10,091 nucleotides of DNA from an uncultured Verrucomicrobiota bacterium (GCA_903863315.1 CAIPBN010000502.1:1-10091); one strand, 5' to 3'. Counted from the stretch's first letter, positions 1 to 6,333 are shown. The notes: generated from the letters alone by a model not told the origin. Made by a program: numbers and translations.

Positions 1-468
1 CTGGTTGCGCTCCTGCGCCAGCGCCTGCCAGGTGTCATCCGGCTCCTGTCCCGGGCGCGGTTTGCCCCGTTGCAGCTGCTCGCGGCGGGCCTGATACACG
101 CGGCCCACGTCCATCAGCACCAGGTCCACGATCGTCTGGTCCGGGCAGCCCACATCCCGCAGCTTCTGGATGTAGGCGGCGTAATCGCTGCTCTCCAGTT
201 CGCGCCAGTGCCACGCGCGCTGGAAGGGCGGCGCATTGGTTGCGGCCGGCTCGGGCCGGGATGGGGTCATGACGGGGCTCATCGGTGAGGGGAGTGGCAC
301 GCTCGGCCCCGTGACCGGATGGGTGGGGACGGCGGGGCGCGGCGCGCGCGCGGGCTCCTGGCTCTGCCAATGAAGGATGGCCACCGCCCCGGCCACCGGC
401 CACCCCAGGCGGGGCAGCCACCACTGCAGGAGAGACTTCGGCTTCCGGCGCAATCGGTGTTCAGTCAT
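1..468 (-). CDS. Partial membrane-anchored hypothetical protein of a verrucomicrobial family
   Basis: Runs off the left edge of the window; 156 N-terminal residues are visible from the ATG at 468-466. Residues 1-13 are basic, 14-33 form a single hydrophobic stretch rich in Trp, 38-82 are a Pro/Ala-rich linker, and 86-128 are a compact helical-looking domain with W-H-W-R-E-L-E-S-S-D-Y at 86-96 and G-C-P-D-Q-T-I at 107-113. I recognise that pattern as recurrent in proteins of Verrucomicrobiota, but I know of no assigned function. The topology suggests an inner-membrane anchor with the domain outside the cytoplasm (inference). It starts 48 bp after the SCO-type gene and is probably the third gene of the oxidase operon. 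No Shine-Dalgarno sequence is visible. The antisense and +1 frames here are open only because of the GC content; the chosen frame is supported by the coherent domain layout. Confidence 0.72.
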   Translation of the reverse strand, partial: MTEHRLRRKPKSLLQWWLPRLGWPVAGAVAILHWQSQEPARAPRPAVPTHPVTGPSVPLPSPMSPVMTPSRPEPAATNAPPFQRAWHWRELESSDYAAYIQKLRDVGCPDQTIVDLVLMDVGRVYQARREQLQRGKPRPGQEPDDTWQALAQERNQ

Positions 469-516
469 GGCGGGCGGGGGAGGAGGCGGGCGGCGCTGGC
501 ACGCCCGGTGTAAGAC

Positions 517-1194
517 TTAGATGTATCGCGAGCGCGGCGCGCGGGTGATGTTGTCGAACGAGTGGAGCACCTGGCCCAGGTTGCTCACCGTGGGCAGCGC
601 CGCCCACCGGTTGTTGCGGTCATTGCCAAAGGTCAGCATGCCGCTGTGATTGGTCACCACCTCGTCCGCCTTCCGATCGGGATCGTAGGCGCCGAACACG
701 CGCCGGATCACTTCCGTGTCCGCCGGCGTGCCCACGGCAAAGGTCCAGCCGGCCCGGCCCTTGGCCTCGCGGGTCTCCATGTAGAAGCGCAGCGCCTCGG
801 GCGTGTCCTCGGCCGGGTCCACGCTCAACGAGACCATGAACACATCCTTGCCCATGCGCGGCTTGAGCGCGTCATGGATGCGGCACATCGCCTCCGTGTT
901 GCCGGCGCAGATGCCCCGGCACCGGACATACATGAAGTTGATGAACACCATCTTCCCGGCGATCAGGTCCGTGTAGAACCGGTAGGACCGGTCGTCATGG
1001 CCGGTCACCACCGCGTCGGGGAACCGGTCGGACACCAAGCCGTTGTTCCGGTGCTTGAGGTAAGGGTTGACGTCGTTGGCCCGGGGGTAACTCCCCTTGG
1101 CGGCGGGGCGGGCGGGGGCTTCCGCCGCCCGCACCGCGCCGGCCAGGAACAAGGGCCCCATCCCGCTGATGAACGTTCGCAGATTCAAGTGCAT
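517..1194 (-). CDS. SCO1/SenC family copper chaperone / thiol-disulfide protein
   Basis: 225 aa, about normal for the family. An N-terminal signal peptide or anchor (residues 1-24, ending A-V-R-A-A-E-A) directs it to the periplasm. A thioredoxin-like fold follows: the strand K-M-V-F-I-N-F-M-Y-V leads into C92-R-G-I-C96, and His183 lies in the V-T-N-H-S-G context, so all three copper ligands of SCO proteins (CxxxC plus His) are present. SVDPAEDTPE at 124-133 is the usual SCO signature strand. The family delivers copper to the CuA site of cytochrome oxidases or acts as a thiol reductase; beside a multicopper oxidase, metal loading of that enzyme is a reasonable inference. Unlike classic SCO1 (CPxxCP), no proline flanks either cysteine, and there is an extra Cys104. 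The stop is TAA at 519-517. The start lies 40 bp after the oxidase stop, fitting one transcript. Confidence 0.9.
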   Translation of the reverse strand: MHLNLRTFISGMGPLFLAGAVRAAEAPARPAAKGSYPRANDVNPYLKHRNNGLVSDRFPDAVVTGHDDRSYRFYTDLIAGKMVFINFMYVRCRGICAGNTEAMCRIHDALKPRMGKDVFMVSLSVDPAEDTPEALRFYMETREAKGRAGWTFAVGTPADTEVIRRVFGAYDPDRKADEVVTNHSGMLTFGNDRNNRWAALPTVSNLGQVLHSFDNITRAPRSRYI

Positions 1195-1234
1195 GTTTCC
1201 TCCACTAGGCTGATCAAGAGATGGGGCGTGATGG

Positions 1235-3034
1235 TTACAGGAACAGGTGGTTGTGCGGGTCCGCGAGTTCCTCGGCGGGGATGCCGCAGATCTCGGGCGG
1301 CACGCTGAAGGACTGGCCGGTCAGCGGGCTGGGGCTGCCGGGCGGCCGCGGGTCGAACTGCTTCATCATGCGCATGTCCTCGTGGTTGAGGTTGTGGCAG
1401 TGGAACACGATCGGGCCCGTGAAGGTGCGGAACTTCATGAAGAGCTCCACGGTGGTGTTCCCTTCCAGGATCGAGGTGTCCACCTTGGCGGCGTTGAACG
1501 CGCTCGGGCGGCTACCATTGATCTTTTGAATCTGGTGGGCCTCCAGGTGGATGTGGATGGGGTGCCACCAGCCGCCGGACTTATTCTGCAGAATCCAGCG
1601 CTCGGCACCGTTCAACTGCGGCTGCGCATCCGCGCGGCGGGGGTCCCAGAGTTCCTTGTTCACCTGCCACACGCCATTGCCGCGCTCGAAGGTGAAGACC
1701 CGCGTGGTCTGGATCTCGCTGGGCAGGATGGGCACGTGCGGGCGGAGCCGCGTGCCCACGGCTACCTTGATGTCGTTGGCCACCGGGGCACCTTCGACGA
1801 TGAATTTCATGACCGGCTTGGCATTGGCCAGATCGATCTTATCCGGGCCGCGACCATTGGTCTGGGTGTAGGCGTTCTGGAGGAACACCTCTTTGGGCGC
1901 GTTGCGGAAGTCGATGATTACGTCCGCGCGCTTGGCCGGCGTGAGGGTGAAGCTGGTCGCCCCCACCGCCTGCGGCAGCAGCCATGCGTCATTCCCGATC
2001 ATCAGGAACGGCATGTTGTTGCTCATCTTGAAGTGGAACACCCGCGCCAGCGCGGCGCCGAGGAAGCGGAAGCGATACTTGCGCCGCTGCACCTTCATCA
2101 CCGGGAACGCGTTGCCGTTGACGCAGATCAGGTCGCCCAGGTAGCCATCATGTTCGAGCGGGTCCCAGAACTGCGTGCCATCGGCGTTGAGCCGGCGGTC
2201 GCTGAAGGCCAGCGGCACGTCCGTGTCCCCGTAGGTCGGCGGCAGCACGTTGCTCGCGATGAGCTGCTTCTCCAGATCATCCGTGAAGAGGTGGAAGCCC
2301 GCGTGGCAGCTCGCCGCATTGATGGCGGTGAAGTCATTGCCGTGGTCGTGATACCACATGGTCGAGGGCGCCTCGCTCATGTCAAACGGGCCGCCGGGAT
2401 GCTCCCGGGGCACGATGTTCGGGTAGTAGTAATCCCGGGTCTTGCCGGGGTGGACGTAGAAGTTCGGATGCCCGTCCGCGTGCGCGGGCGTGTGACCGCC
2501 GTGCAGGTGGAGAGAGGTTTCCGTGTCCCCGTGGTTCGTCACGCGCACCACGCAGGGCTCGTTGAAGTTCGAGAGGAAGGTGGGACCCGGCCAGATGGCG
2601 TTATAGCCCGCGCACGGCGTCTCCACGCCCGGCAGAATCTGTTGGGTGGTGGGCAGAATGTCCACCTTGTAGGTCTTCAGCGCGGCGTCATTCCAATCCG
2701 CTCCGTGCGCGGGATGCGACTTGGAAAACTCGGGCGCGATGCCGTGATACACCGCCGCCGAGCCCAAAGAAGCCTGCGCCGAACCGGGAGCCGGGGTGAG
2801 GGCCGTGGGCTGAATGACCGGCGGCTTGAACAACGGCACCGTGAAGGGGGTGAAGTTGAACGGCGTGGGCGGCAAATTGGTGGGGTCCGTGAGGAGCTCG
2901 GGCCTGGCCGCCTTGCCGAAGGTCTTCACAAAGGGCGCCAGCGCCGCCACGCCCGCCATGGGCGCCAGGCTGCGGGTCAGGAAGGAACGCCGGGAGGGAT
3001 TCTGCACATTTGCTTTAACTGTCTTTTGCTTCAT
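1235..3034 (-). CDS. Tat-exported multicopper oxidase (CotA/bilirubin-oxidase-like)
   Basis: 599 aa from the ATG at 3034. All four copper-binding motifs are present: HLHGGH (H176, H178), WYHDHG (H229, H231), HPIHIH (H491, H494, H496) and HCHNLNHEDMRMM with Cys546. The axial position is Met, as in bacterial CotA-type laccases, which implies a moderate redox potential. The enzyme should couple one-electron oxidation of phenols, metals such as Mn(II) or Cu(I), or tetrapyrroles to reduction of O2 to water; the substrate cannot be read from the sequence. S-R-R-S-F-L at 14-19 followed by a hydrophobic segment is a twin-arginine signal, so the folded enzyme is exported. A GTG at 3076 in the same frame would add 14 residues, but it lies only about 9 nt after the predicted sigma-54 start site, so ATG 3034 is preferred. 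First gene of an oxidase-SCO-hypothetical operon. Confidence 0.93.
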   Translation of the reverse strand: MKQKTVKANVQNPSRRSFLTRSLAPMAGVAALAPFVKTFGKAARPELLTDPTNLPPTPFNFTPFTVPLFKPPVIQPTALTPAPGSAQASLGSAAVYHGIAPEFSKSHPAHGADWNDAALKTYKVDILPTTQQILPGVETPCAGYNAIWPGPTFLSNFNEPCVVRVTNHGDTETSLHLHGGHTPAHADGHPNFYVHPGKTRDYYYPNIVPREHPGGPFDMSEAPSTMWYHDHGNDFTAINAASCHAGFHLFTDDLEKQLIASNVLPPTYGDTDVPLAFSDRRLNADGTQFWDPLEHDGYLGDLICVNGNAFPVMKVQRRKYRFRFLGAALARVFHFKMSNNMPFLMIGNDAWLLPQAVGATSFTLTPAKRADVIIDFRNAPKEVFLQNAYTQTNGRGPDKIDLANAKPVMKFIVEGAPVANDIKVAVGTRLRPHVPILPSEIQTTRVFTFERGNGVWQVNKELWDPRRADAQPQLNGAERWILQNKSGGWWHPIHIHLEAHQIQKINGSRPSAFNAAKVDTSILEGNTTVELFMKFRTFTGPIVFHCHNLNHEDMRMMKQFDPRPPGSPSPLTGQSFSVPPEICGIPAEELADPHNHLFL

Positions 3035-3095
3035 GGCTTCAGTTTTAATTTTGATTTCTGCTTCAGGCCCATGCACGGGCTGCGCCTGACCCCAA

Positions 3096-3111
3096 TGCTA
3101 GTCTCGTGCCA
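3096..3111 (-). promoter_or_regulatory. Sigma-54 (-24/-12) promoter of the multicopper oxidase operon
   Basis: The minus strand reads TGGCACGAGACTAGCA, matching the consensus TGGCACRNNNNTTGCW at every fixed position except one (TA for TT at -14). The GG and GC elements have the required spacing. Transcription would begin near 3085, giving a 51-nt leader before the ATG at 3034. Position and orientation are right for this operon, which makes a chance match less likely. An activator (bacterial enhancer-binding protein) would be required. Confidence 0.62.
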
Positions 3112-3230
3112 GCCGGTCGCCCGCCTCGTTGGCACACTGGGGAATGTTCCTAAAGACCAAGAAATATTGGGAAATCTCGGTTTTTTAATTTTCCGTCACC
3201 GGGCAAAACCAAGGGCGTAAATAGGATGGG

Positions 3231-3245
3231 CCGGTCATTTACCGG
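3231..3245. promoter_or_regulatory. Inverted repeat, candidate activator site for the oxidase promoter
   Basis: CCGGTcatttACCGG has perfect 5-bp arms and a 5-bp spacer. It is centred about 153 bp upstream of the start site predicted from the -24/-12 element at 3096-3111, the usual range for enhancer-binding protein sites. An AT-rich stretch (3163-3193) lies between the two and could favour DNA bending. A second, smaller dyad, GGAAtgTTCC, is at 3141-3150. The rest of the non-coding stretch 3035-3422 shows no open gene and no U-tailed terminator for the response regulator gene that ends at 3423. Confidence 0.3.
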
Positions 3246-3422
3246 ACGTTTTTCCCGGGCGGTCTGTAAAAGCTGCCAGTGGCCCGTGAGCGGAGGGTAG
3301 ACGGCCGGCGGCCGAGTCAAGCGGGCTGCCCAGACTCGATCCGGCTGGTTCCGCTGCCTGGGCGTGGGCGCCGGAGTTGGCAGGTAATCGGACGGCAGGA
3401 GGAGCGCTGGGACGCGCGGAGT

Positions 3423-4085
3423 TCAGCAGTCCATGCGCAGGCGGGTGAGGGCTTCCTTGAGGCTGGCCACGCCCAGCCGGCGCAGGATGGCGGAACGATG
3501 CGTGGCCACGGTGTGCTCGGAGAGGCAGAGCTGCTCCGCCACCCGGGCGAGGGAGAGCCCCTTGGCCAGCAGTTGGAGGACTTGGTATTGGCGTGGGTTC
3601 AGCGCGACCTCTGGCGGCTGAAGATCAGGCAGGGGCGCGTTCTTGATCTCCAGCAGCCGGGCGGCCGCCGCAGCGGACACGGGGTGCCCGCCCGCCGCCG
3701 CTTCGCGAACGATGGCGGGCAAGGTGGTGAGGGGATCGTTCTTGTAGAGGAATCCCACGGCCCCCGCCCGCACGGCCCCCGCCGGCAGGCCGTCCAGATC
3801 GTAGTGGCTGCACACCACCGAGCGCACGCGCGGGAGTTGTTCCTTCACGCGGCGGATCAGCTCGATGCCGTCCATGCGGTCCGGTCCCAAGTGCCAGTCC
3901 ACGAGCAACACGCGGGGCGGTCGTTGAGCGATTTTCAGGAGCGCGGTCTCCGCGTCCGGGTAGGTCTCAAGCACGCGGAGGTCAGGGGTGAGATTGAGGC
4001 ACAACTCCACCAACTGGCGGCGCCGCGCGTCATCCTCGACCAGACTGACCGAGACATGGCGGCGGCTGGTGAAGTGGCTGGCCAT
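3423..4085 (-). CDS. NarL/FixJ-family response regulator (REC + LuxR-type HTH)
   Basis: 220 aa, a typical length. Receiver domain at about 11-130: acidic pair D18/D19 in S-L-V-E-D-D, phosphoacceptor Asp63 in L-V-D-W-H-L-G, switch residue Ser93 and conserved Lys115 in G-F-L-Y-K-N-D. C-terminal LuxR-type helix-turn-helix at about 161-216 (L-N-P-R-Q-Y-Q-V-L-Q-L-L-A-K-G ... S-E-H-T-V-A-T-H). It should be a cytoplasmic transcription factor activated by phosphorylation from a histidine kinase. No kinase gene adjoins it on the same strand; the nearest is the hybrid kinase at 7005-9983, so partnership is possible but unproven. A 207-bp gap and a stem-loop separate it from the upstream gene, and a palindrome at 4150-4169 suggests its own promoter, possibly autoregulated. 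The stop is TGA at 3425-3423. Confidence 0.93.
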   Translation of the reverse strand: MASHFTSRRHVSVSLVEDDARRRQLVELCLNLTPDLRVLETYPDAETALLKIAQRPPRVLLVDWHLGPDRMDGIELIRRVKEQLPRVRSVVCSHYDLDGLPAGAVRAGAVGFLYKNDPLTTLPAIVREAAAGGHPVSAAAAARLLEIKNAPLPDLQPPEVALNPRQYQVLQLLAKGLSLARVAEQLCLSEHTVATHRSAILRRLGVASLKEALTRLRMDC

Positions 4086-4149
4086 GGGCTGCGGCTCTTA
4101 GAGCAAATCCTGCCCAGCGAAGGCAAGCGCAGAACGCCGACGTAATCAA

Positions 4150-4169
4150 ATTACTCCAAAAGGAGTAAT
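4150..4169. promoter_or_regulatory. Perfect 20-bp inverted repeat, candidate response-regulator operator
   Basis: ATTACTCCAAAAGGAGTAAT: 8-bp arms around AAAA. Within it, TACTCCA-AA-AGGAGTA has the 7-2-7 layout of NarL sites (TACYYMT inverted around 2 bp), matching 6 of 7 bases in each half. It lies 64 bp upstream of the response regulator's ATG. No U-tract follows on either strand, so it is not a good terminator. Binding by the adjacent NarL-family protein is inference. Confidence 0.5.
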
Positions 4170-4251
4170 GGGTTTATGACAGGCTAGCTACAACGGCTGA
4201 AACAAGGCAGAGTCCGGTGTCTGAGCGGGCTGGATTTGCGGGTCCCAGCGG

Positions 4252-4274
4252 GCCGGCTGAGCGTGCCAGCCGGC
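4252..4274 (-). terminator. GC-rich stem-loop after the 191-aa gene (possible terminator)
   Basis: GCCGGCTG and CAGCCGGC form a perfect 8-bp stem with a 7-nt loop, 18 nt beyond the TAG stop at 4295-4293. No run of U follows on the minus strand, so it is not a classic intrinsic terminator; it may stabilise the mRNA 3' end or act with Rho. It marks the boundary between the upstream gene pair and the response regulator. Confidence 0.4.
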
Positions 4275-4292
4275 ATCGGGTCTGGGCGGCAC

Positions 4293-4868
4293 CTAGGCCT
4301 CAGGATTCAAGGCCGACGAGACGACCAGATGCAGGAAGTGGACGCCGTTGATCTCGTGGAAGACGGGCTCGACGTTCAAGTGATAAGCCAGGCCGACCAC
4401 CCGCGCGGCTTCGGCGGCCACCGTGAGCCCATCCTGCTGACCGCAGGTCACACAGAGCATGCGGCCGCCGCCGAGTTCGGTGATGCTCTTGAGACAGGGC
4501 CAATGGAAGTCCGGCCGCGCGCCCATGGCGCGGTGGCTCAGCGAAGCAAGATTGCTGATCACCTGCGGATACTTCCAGCCGCGTTCGCGCAGACCCACAG
4601 CCAGCTCGTAGAGCACGGCGGACGGGGGAATCTGCTGCGCGAGTTCGCGCGCCCGCTCGCATGGATCTTGAGCGCACTTGCGCACGTTGACGGCGGGGGC
4701 GTCACCTGAGCGGTTGATGGTGGCCAGCTTGCCGGCCTCGAGGGTGATCGGGGCGGGGACTGCCGTGGCAAACACCGCAAGGGGATTCACCAGGAAGGAG
4801 AGTTGGGAACCTGCGATGGCTCGCTTGCCGAGGAGCAAGTCCAACAGTGACGCGTTTTCTAAAGACAT
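4293..4868 (-). CDS. Protein of unknown function, leader shared with its upstream neighbour
   Basis: 191 aa; I do not recognise the family. Residues 1-25 match the N-terminus of the upstream cohesin-like protein at 12 of 25 positions (E-N, L, L, G-K, A, A-G-S, L in register). Residues 24-38 are moderately hydrophobic and end V-P-A-P, so export is possible but not clear. The body has cysteines at C64 and C69 (K-C-A-Q-D-P-C), a C-V-T-C pair near residue 140, and several His residues. The CxxC could bind metal or form a disulfide, but no catalytic signature is evident. It starts 36 bp after its neighbour's stop, so the two are probably cotranscribed, and a stem-loop follows its TAG stop. The start ATG is favoured because the leader similarity begins exactly there in both genes. 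Confidence 0.7.
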   Translation of the reverse strand: MSLENASLLDLLLGKRAIAGSQLSFLVNPLAVFATAVPAPITLEAGKLATINRSGDAPAVNVRKCAQDPCERARELAQQIPPSAVLYELAVGLRERGWKYPQVISNLASLSHRAMGARPDFHWPCLKSITELGGGRMLCVTCGQQDGLTVAAEAARVVGLAYHLNVEPVFHEINGVHFLHLVVSSALNPEA

Positions 4869-4881
4869 GCCTTGAGGTGGG

Positions 4882-4913
4882 TTTGGAGCTGGGCTTGGAG
4901 AGGTTCAGGGCCG
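4882..4913 (-). repeat. Junction repeat, copy 1 (32 bp, partner at 5787-5818)
   Basis: 30 of 32 bases match the copy at 5787-5818; the only difference is TT against AG at 4895-4896. On the minus strand it covers the last codons and TGA of the cohesin-like gene and runs into the spacer before the 191-aa gene. Together with the similar N-termini downstream of each copy, it marks an old tandem duplication. Confidence 0.85.
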
Positions 4914-5768
4914 GCGGCGGATCTGATAGAACCGCATCGCGCGGCTAATGTTGGCCGGATCAAGAATCTTGATCTGGCCGGCGACGACGGTGACGCCGTC
5001 CAGCAGGGGCAGCCAGGGACCGTTGGCTGTATCACGGTAGAAAGCCTCAATTTTACCCTTTTCGGCATCCGGGATTTCCTGGCCGTCGTCCGCACCCACG
5101 TTGAGTTCGACCGTGCCGTCGGGATTGCGCTTGCCACCGCCCGCACGCAGGCGGCGTTCGGAACTGATAGGAGCGTCGAGGTTCTGATAAACGGTGGGCA
5201 GCACGGTCGCATTGGCATCCACGAGCTGGCGGGTGGTGGGGCCGTCGACCAGCTGGACGGCGGACTGCGTGGCCGATACGGTGGCCGCGAGCGAGACGCG
5301 GAGCTTGACGAGTTTCTTGGTGCCGGCCGGCAGGCTCTGGCCGGTAGGCATGGTCAGCAGGACGCCGACGCGACCGGTGGCGGCCTGGGTGGAGTTCTCC
5401 AACAAGCTCAGGCCGGGGATGTCGTCACCGAAGCGCACGCTCTCGAAGGTCATGACGGCGGGGTCGAAGGCGAGGGTGAAGCCCAGGCCGTTCTCGCCGC
5501 CTGCGGACTCGAGCTCGACCGTCAGGTCGTTGCGCTGGCCGGGCACCAGGGCGCCGGTGAGGCGCAGCGTGCGCTCAACGGCAGCGGCCCGTGGCATCAC
5601 CTGGTCGTCACCGGTCACCGGGCCGGTGAGCGTTTGGGCGGCAGCGGTTTGGGTCAGGCCGATTGCGACGATGAGCCCGAGCGAATGCCCCACGGAGGCG
5701 AGGTGGGAGCCAGCGCTGGCAAGTTTGCCAACGAGCTGGTTGAACAGCGGACAGTTTTCAGAGGGCAT
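4905..5768 (-). CDS. Exported cohesin-like domain protein
   Basis: 287 aa from the ATG at 5768. Residues 1-25 form the leader shared with the downstream gene; a hydrophobic core at 29-40 ends T-A-A-A-Q, a plausible signal peptidase I site near residue 45. Residues about 63-195 look like a cohesin-type beta-sandwich: G-L-G-F-T-L-A-F-D-P-A-V-M-T-F at 94-108 is the typical strand pattern, with a later L-V-K-L-R-V-S-L strand. The C-terminal 85 residues (W-L-P-L-L-D-G-V, then D-P and R-F-Y-Q-I-R) resemble the tail module seen on secreted verrucomicrobial proteins. Cohesin-like domains outside cellulosomes usually act in cell-surface adhesion or assembly; the partner is unknown. An in-frame TTG at 5882 would extend it, but the extension crosses the junction repeat and lacks a signal, so ATG 5768 is preferred. 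No clear Shine-Dalgarno sequence. Confidence 0.8.
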   Translation of the reverse strand: MPSENCPLFNQLVGKLASAGSHLASVGHSLGLIVAIGLTQTAAAQTLTGPVTGDDQVMPRAAAVERTLRLTGALVPGQRNDLTVELESAGGENGLGFTLAFDPAVMTFESVRFGDDIPGLSLLENSTQAATGRVGVLLTMPTGQSLPAGTKKLVKLRVSLAATVSATQSAVQLVDGPTTRQLVDANATVLPTVYQNLDAPISSERRLRAGGGKRNPDGTVELNVGADDGQEIPDAEKGKIEAFYRDTANGPWLPLLDGVTVVAGQIKILDPANISRAMRFYQIRRRP

Positions 5769-5786
5769 GTTAGATGTGAATTTGAG

Positions 5787-5818
5787 TTTGGAGCTGGGCA
5801 GGGAGAGGTTCAGGGCCG
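5787..5818 (-). repeat. Junction repeat, copy 2 (32 bp, partner at 4882-4913)
   Basis: Second copy of the 32-bp junction sequence, 19 bp upstream of the ATG at 5768 and in the same position relative to it as copy 1 is to its own downstream gene. It again contains R-P-TGA on the minus strand, here closing a 56-codon open frame (5980-5810) that begins with ATG. That frame could be the remnant of a third array member; its composition (Pro-rich, with scattered Cys) gives no family. Confidence 0.85.
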
Positions 5819-5997
5819 TGGCCAACGAGGTGCCGCAAACGCGGATGCGGGAGCGCAGTCTGGCTTGGGCGGGACGCAACAACGTGGCGGGCTGGCAGGT
5901 GATGAAAGACGGATGGGAGTTGCCCCGCCGAAGCCCGTAAGGCCGATCGACCCGTGGGTGGCGGTAAATTGCGTGAACATTTGCACGCCAGCCCTAT

Positions 5998-6013
5998 TGC
6001 AGGTGCCGTGCCG
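5998..6013 (-). promoter_or_regulatory. Candidate sigma-54 promoter for the cohesin-like gene pair
   Basis: The minus strand reads CGGCACGGCACCTGCA. It matches TGGCACRNNNNTTGCW except C for T at the first base and C for T at the first T of TTGC; the GG/GC spacing is exact. The core GGCACGGCAC is identical to the right-facing element at 6318-6333. The predicted start site is near 5987, which leaves a long leader of about 219 nt before the ATG at 5768 and weakens the case. Confidence 0.4.
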
Positions 6014-6088
6014 AGGTCCAGGTCATCCTGATGGGTGCCTGAATTACTGGCTTTTATTGGGGTTTTTGAGAATGTGTAAGTCAAGCCA

Positions 6089-6116
6089 GTCACCGACTCC
6101 GGTTCAGGAGGGTGAC
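6089..6116. promoter_or_regulatory. Bulged inverted repeat in the divergent intergenic region
   Basis: GTCACC (6089-6094) pairs with GGTGAC (6111-6116), and CTCC (6097-6100) with GGAG (6107-6110), giving a 10-bp stem with a 2-nt bulge and a 6-nt loop. It lies about 76-103 bp beyond the left-facing -24 box and 200-230 bp from the right-facing one. No gene ends here, so an operator or an RNA structure is likelier than a terminator. The inner CCGG-TTCAGGA resembles part of the adjacent tandem repeat unit. Confidence 0.35.
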
Positions 6117-6124
6117 GCTTTTAC

Positions 6125-6170
6125 AGTCTCCCGGCTGAATCAGGAAAAGTCTCCCGGCTGAATCAGGAAA
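6125..6170. repeat. 23-bp perfect tandem duplication
   Basis: Two exact copies, 6125-6147 and 6148-6170, back to back. Each contains the small dyad CTGAATCAG. They sit midway between the two facing-away sigma-54-like elements, about 112-157 bp from the left one and 148-193 bp from the right one, distances typical of activator binding sites. A recent slippage duplication without function is the alternative. The remainder of 5883-6345 contains no convincing gene. Confidence 0.9.
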
Positions 6171-6317
6171 AAGATACTGGCTCGACCCGCCCTACAGTGG
6201 CCAAGCAAGGGACGGAAAATCCAAAGGTGCGCGGACCCGGACGCAGTTGGCCCGGAAATCAATGATTCCAGGGCCAAAAGCTGGCTGACTGGAGACAGTT
6301 CCGGACGGCGTGCGATC

Positions 6318-6333
6318 TGGCACGGCACTTGCG
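6318..6333 (+). promoter_or_regulatory. Strong sigma-54 (-24/-12) promoter facing right
   Basis: TGGCACGGCACTTGCG matches TGGCACRNNNNTTGCW at every position but the last. The start site should be near 6344, just 2 nt before the ATG at 6346. That implies a leaderless message for the 78-aa gene, a different translation start, or a start site shifted from the rule. It is the best -24/-12 match in the window. Confidence 0.65.

Noticed and set aside
35..424. A 129-codon minus-strand frame at the left edge
   Set aside because: It is out of frame with the 468-1 gene, whose translation has a membrane segment and a recognisable domain; this one is Arg/Pro/Ala filler.
3128..3145. TGGCAC on the + strand near 3131 as another -24 box
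   Set aside because: No TTGC-like element follows at the required distance. Other TGGCAC occurrences in the window (for example near 295 and 497) also lack the -12 part.
1247..3220. A 657-codon open frame on the + strand
   Set aside because: It is the exact antisense of the multicopper oxidase, whose frame has all copper motifs and a Tat signal. The + frame is rich in Arg, Val and Gly with no domain, as expected from the GC-rich complement.
3300..3322. GGCCG/CGGCC palindrome downstream of the response regulator as its terminator
   Set aside because: The loop is a single base, it lies about 110 bp past the stop, and no U-tract follows; it is more likely chance in GC-rich DNA.
5770..6093. A 107-codon minus-strand frame upstream of the cohesin-like gene
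   Set aside because: Its tail resembles that of the minus-strand frame 4859-5218 only because both cross the 32-bp junction repeat; it has no domain and starts upstream of the sigma-54-like element.
4872..6161. A 429-codon open frame on the + strand
   Set aside because: Antisense of the cohesin-like gene and its upstream region; low-complexity Gly/Ala/Gln composition and no recognisable domain.
6125..6170. The tandem duplication as a minimal CRISPR array
   Set aside because: The two copies are directly adjacent with no spacer, and no cas genes are present.
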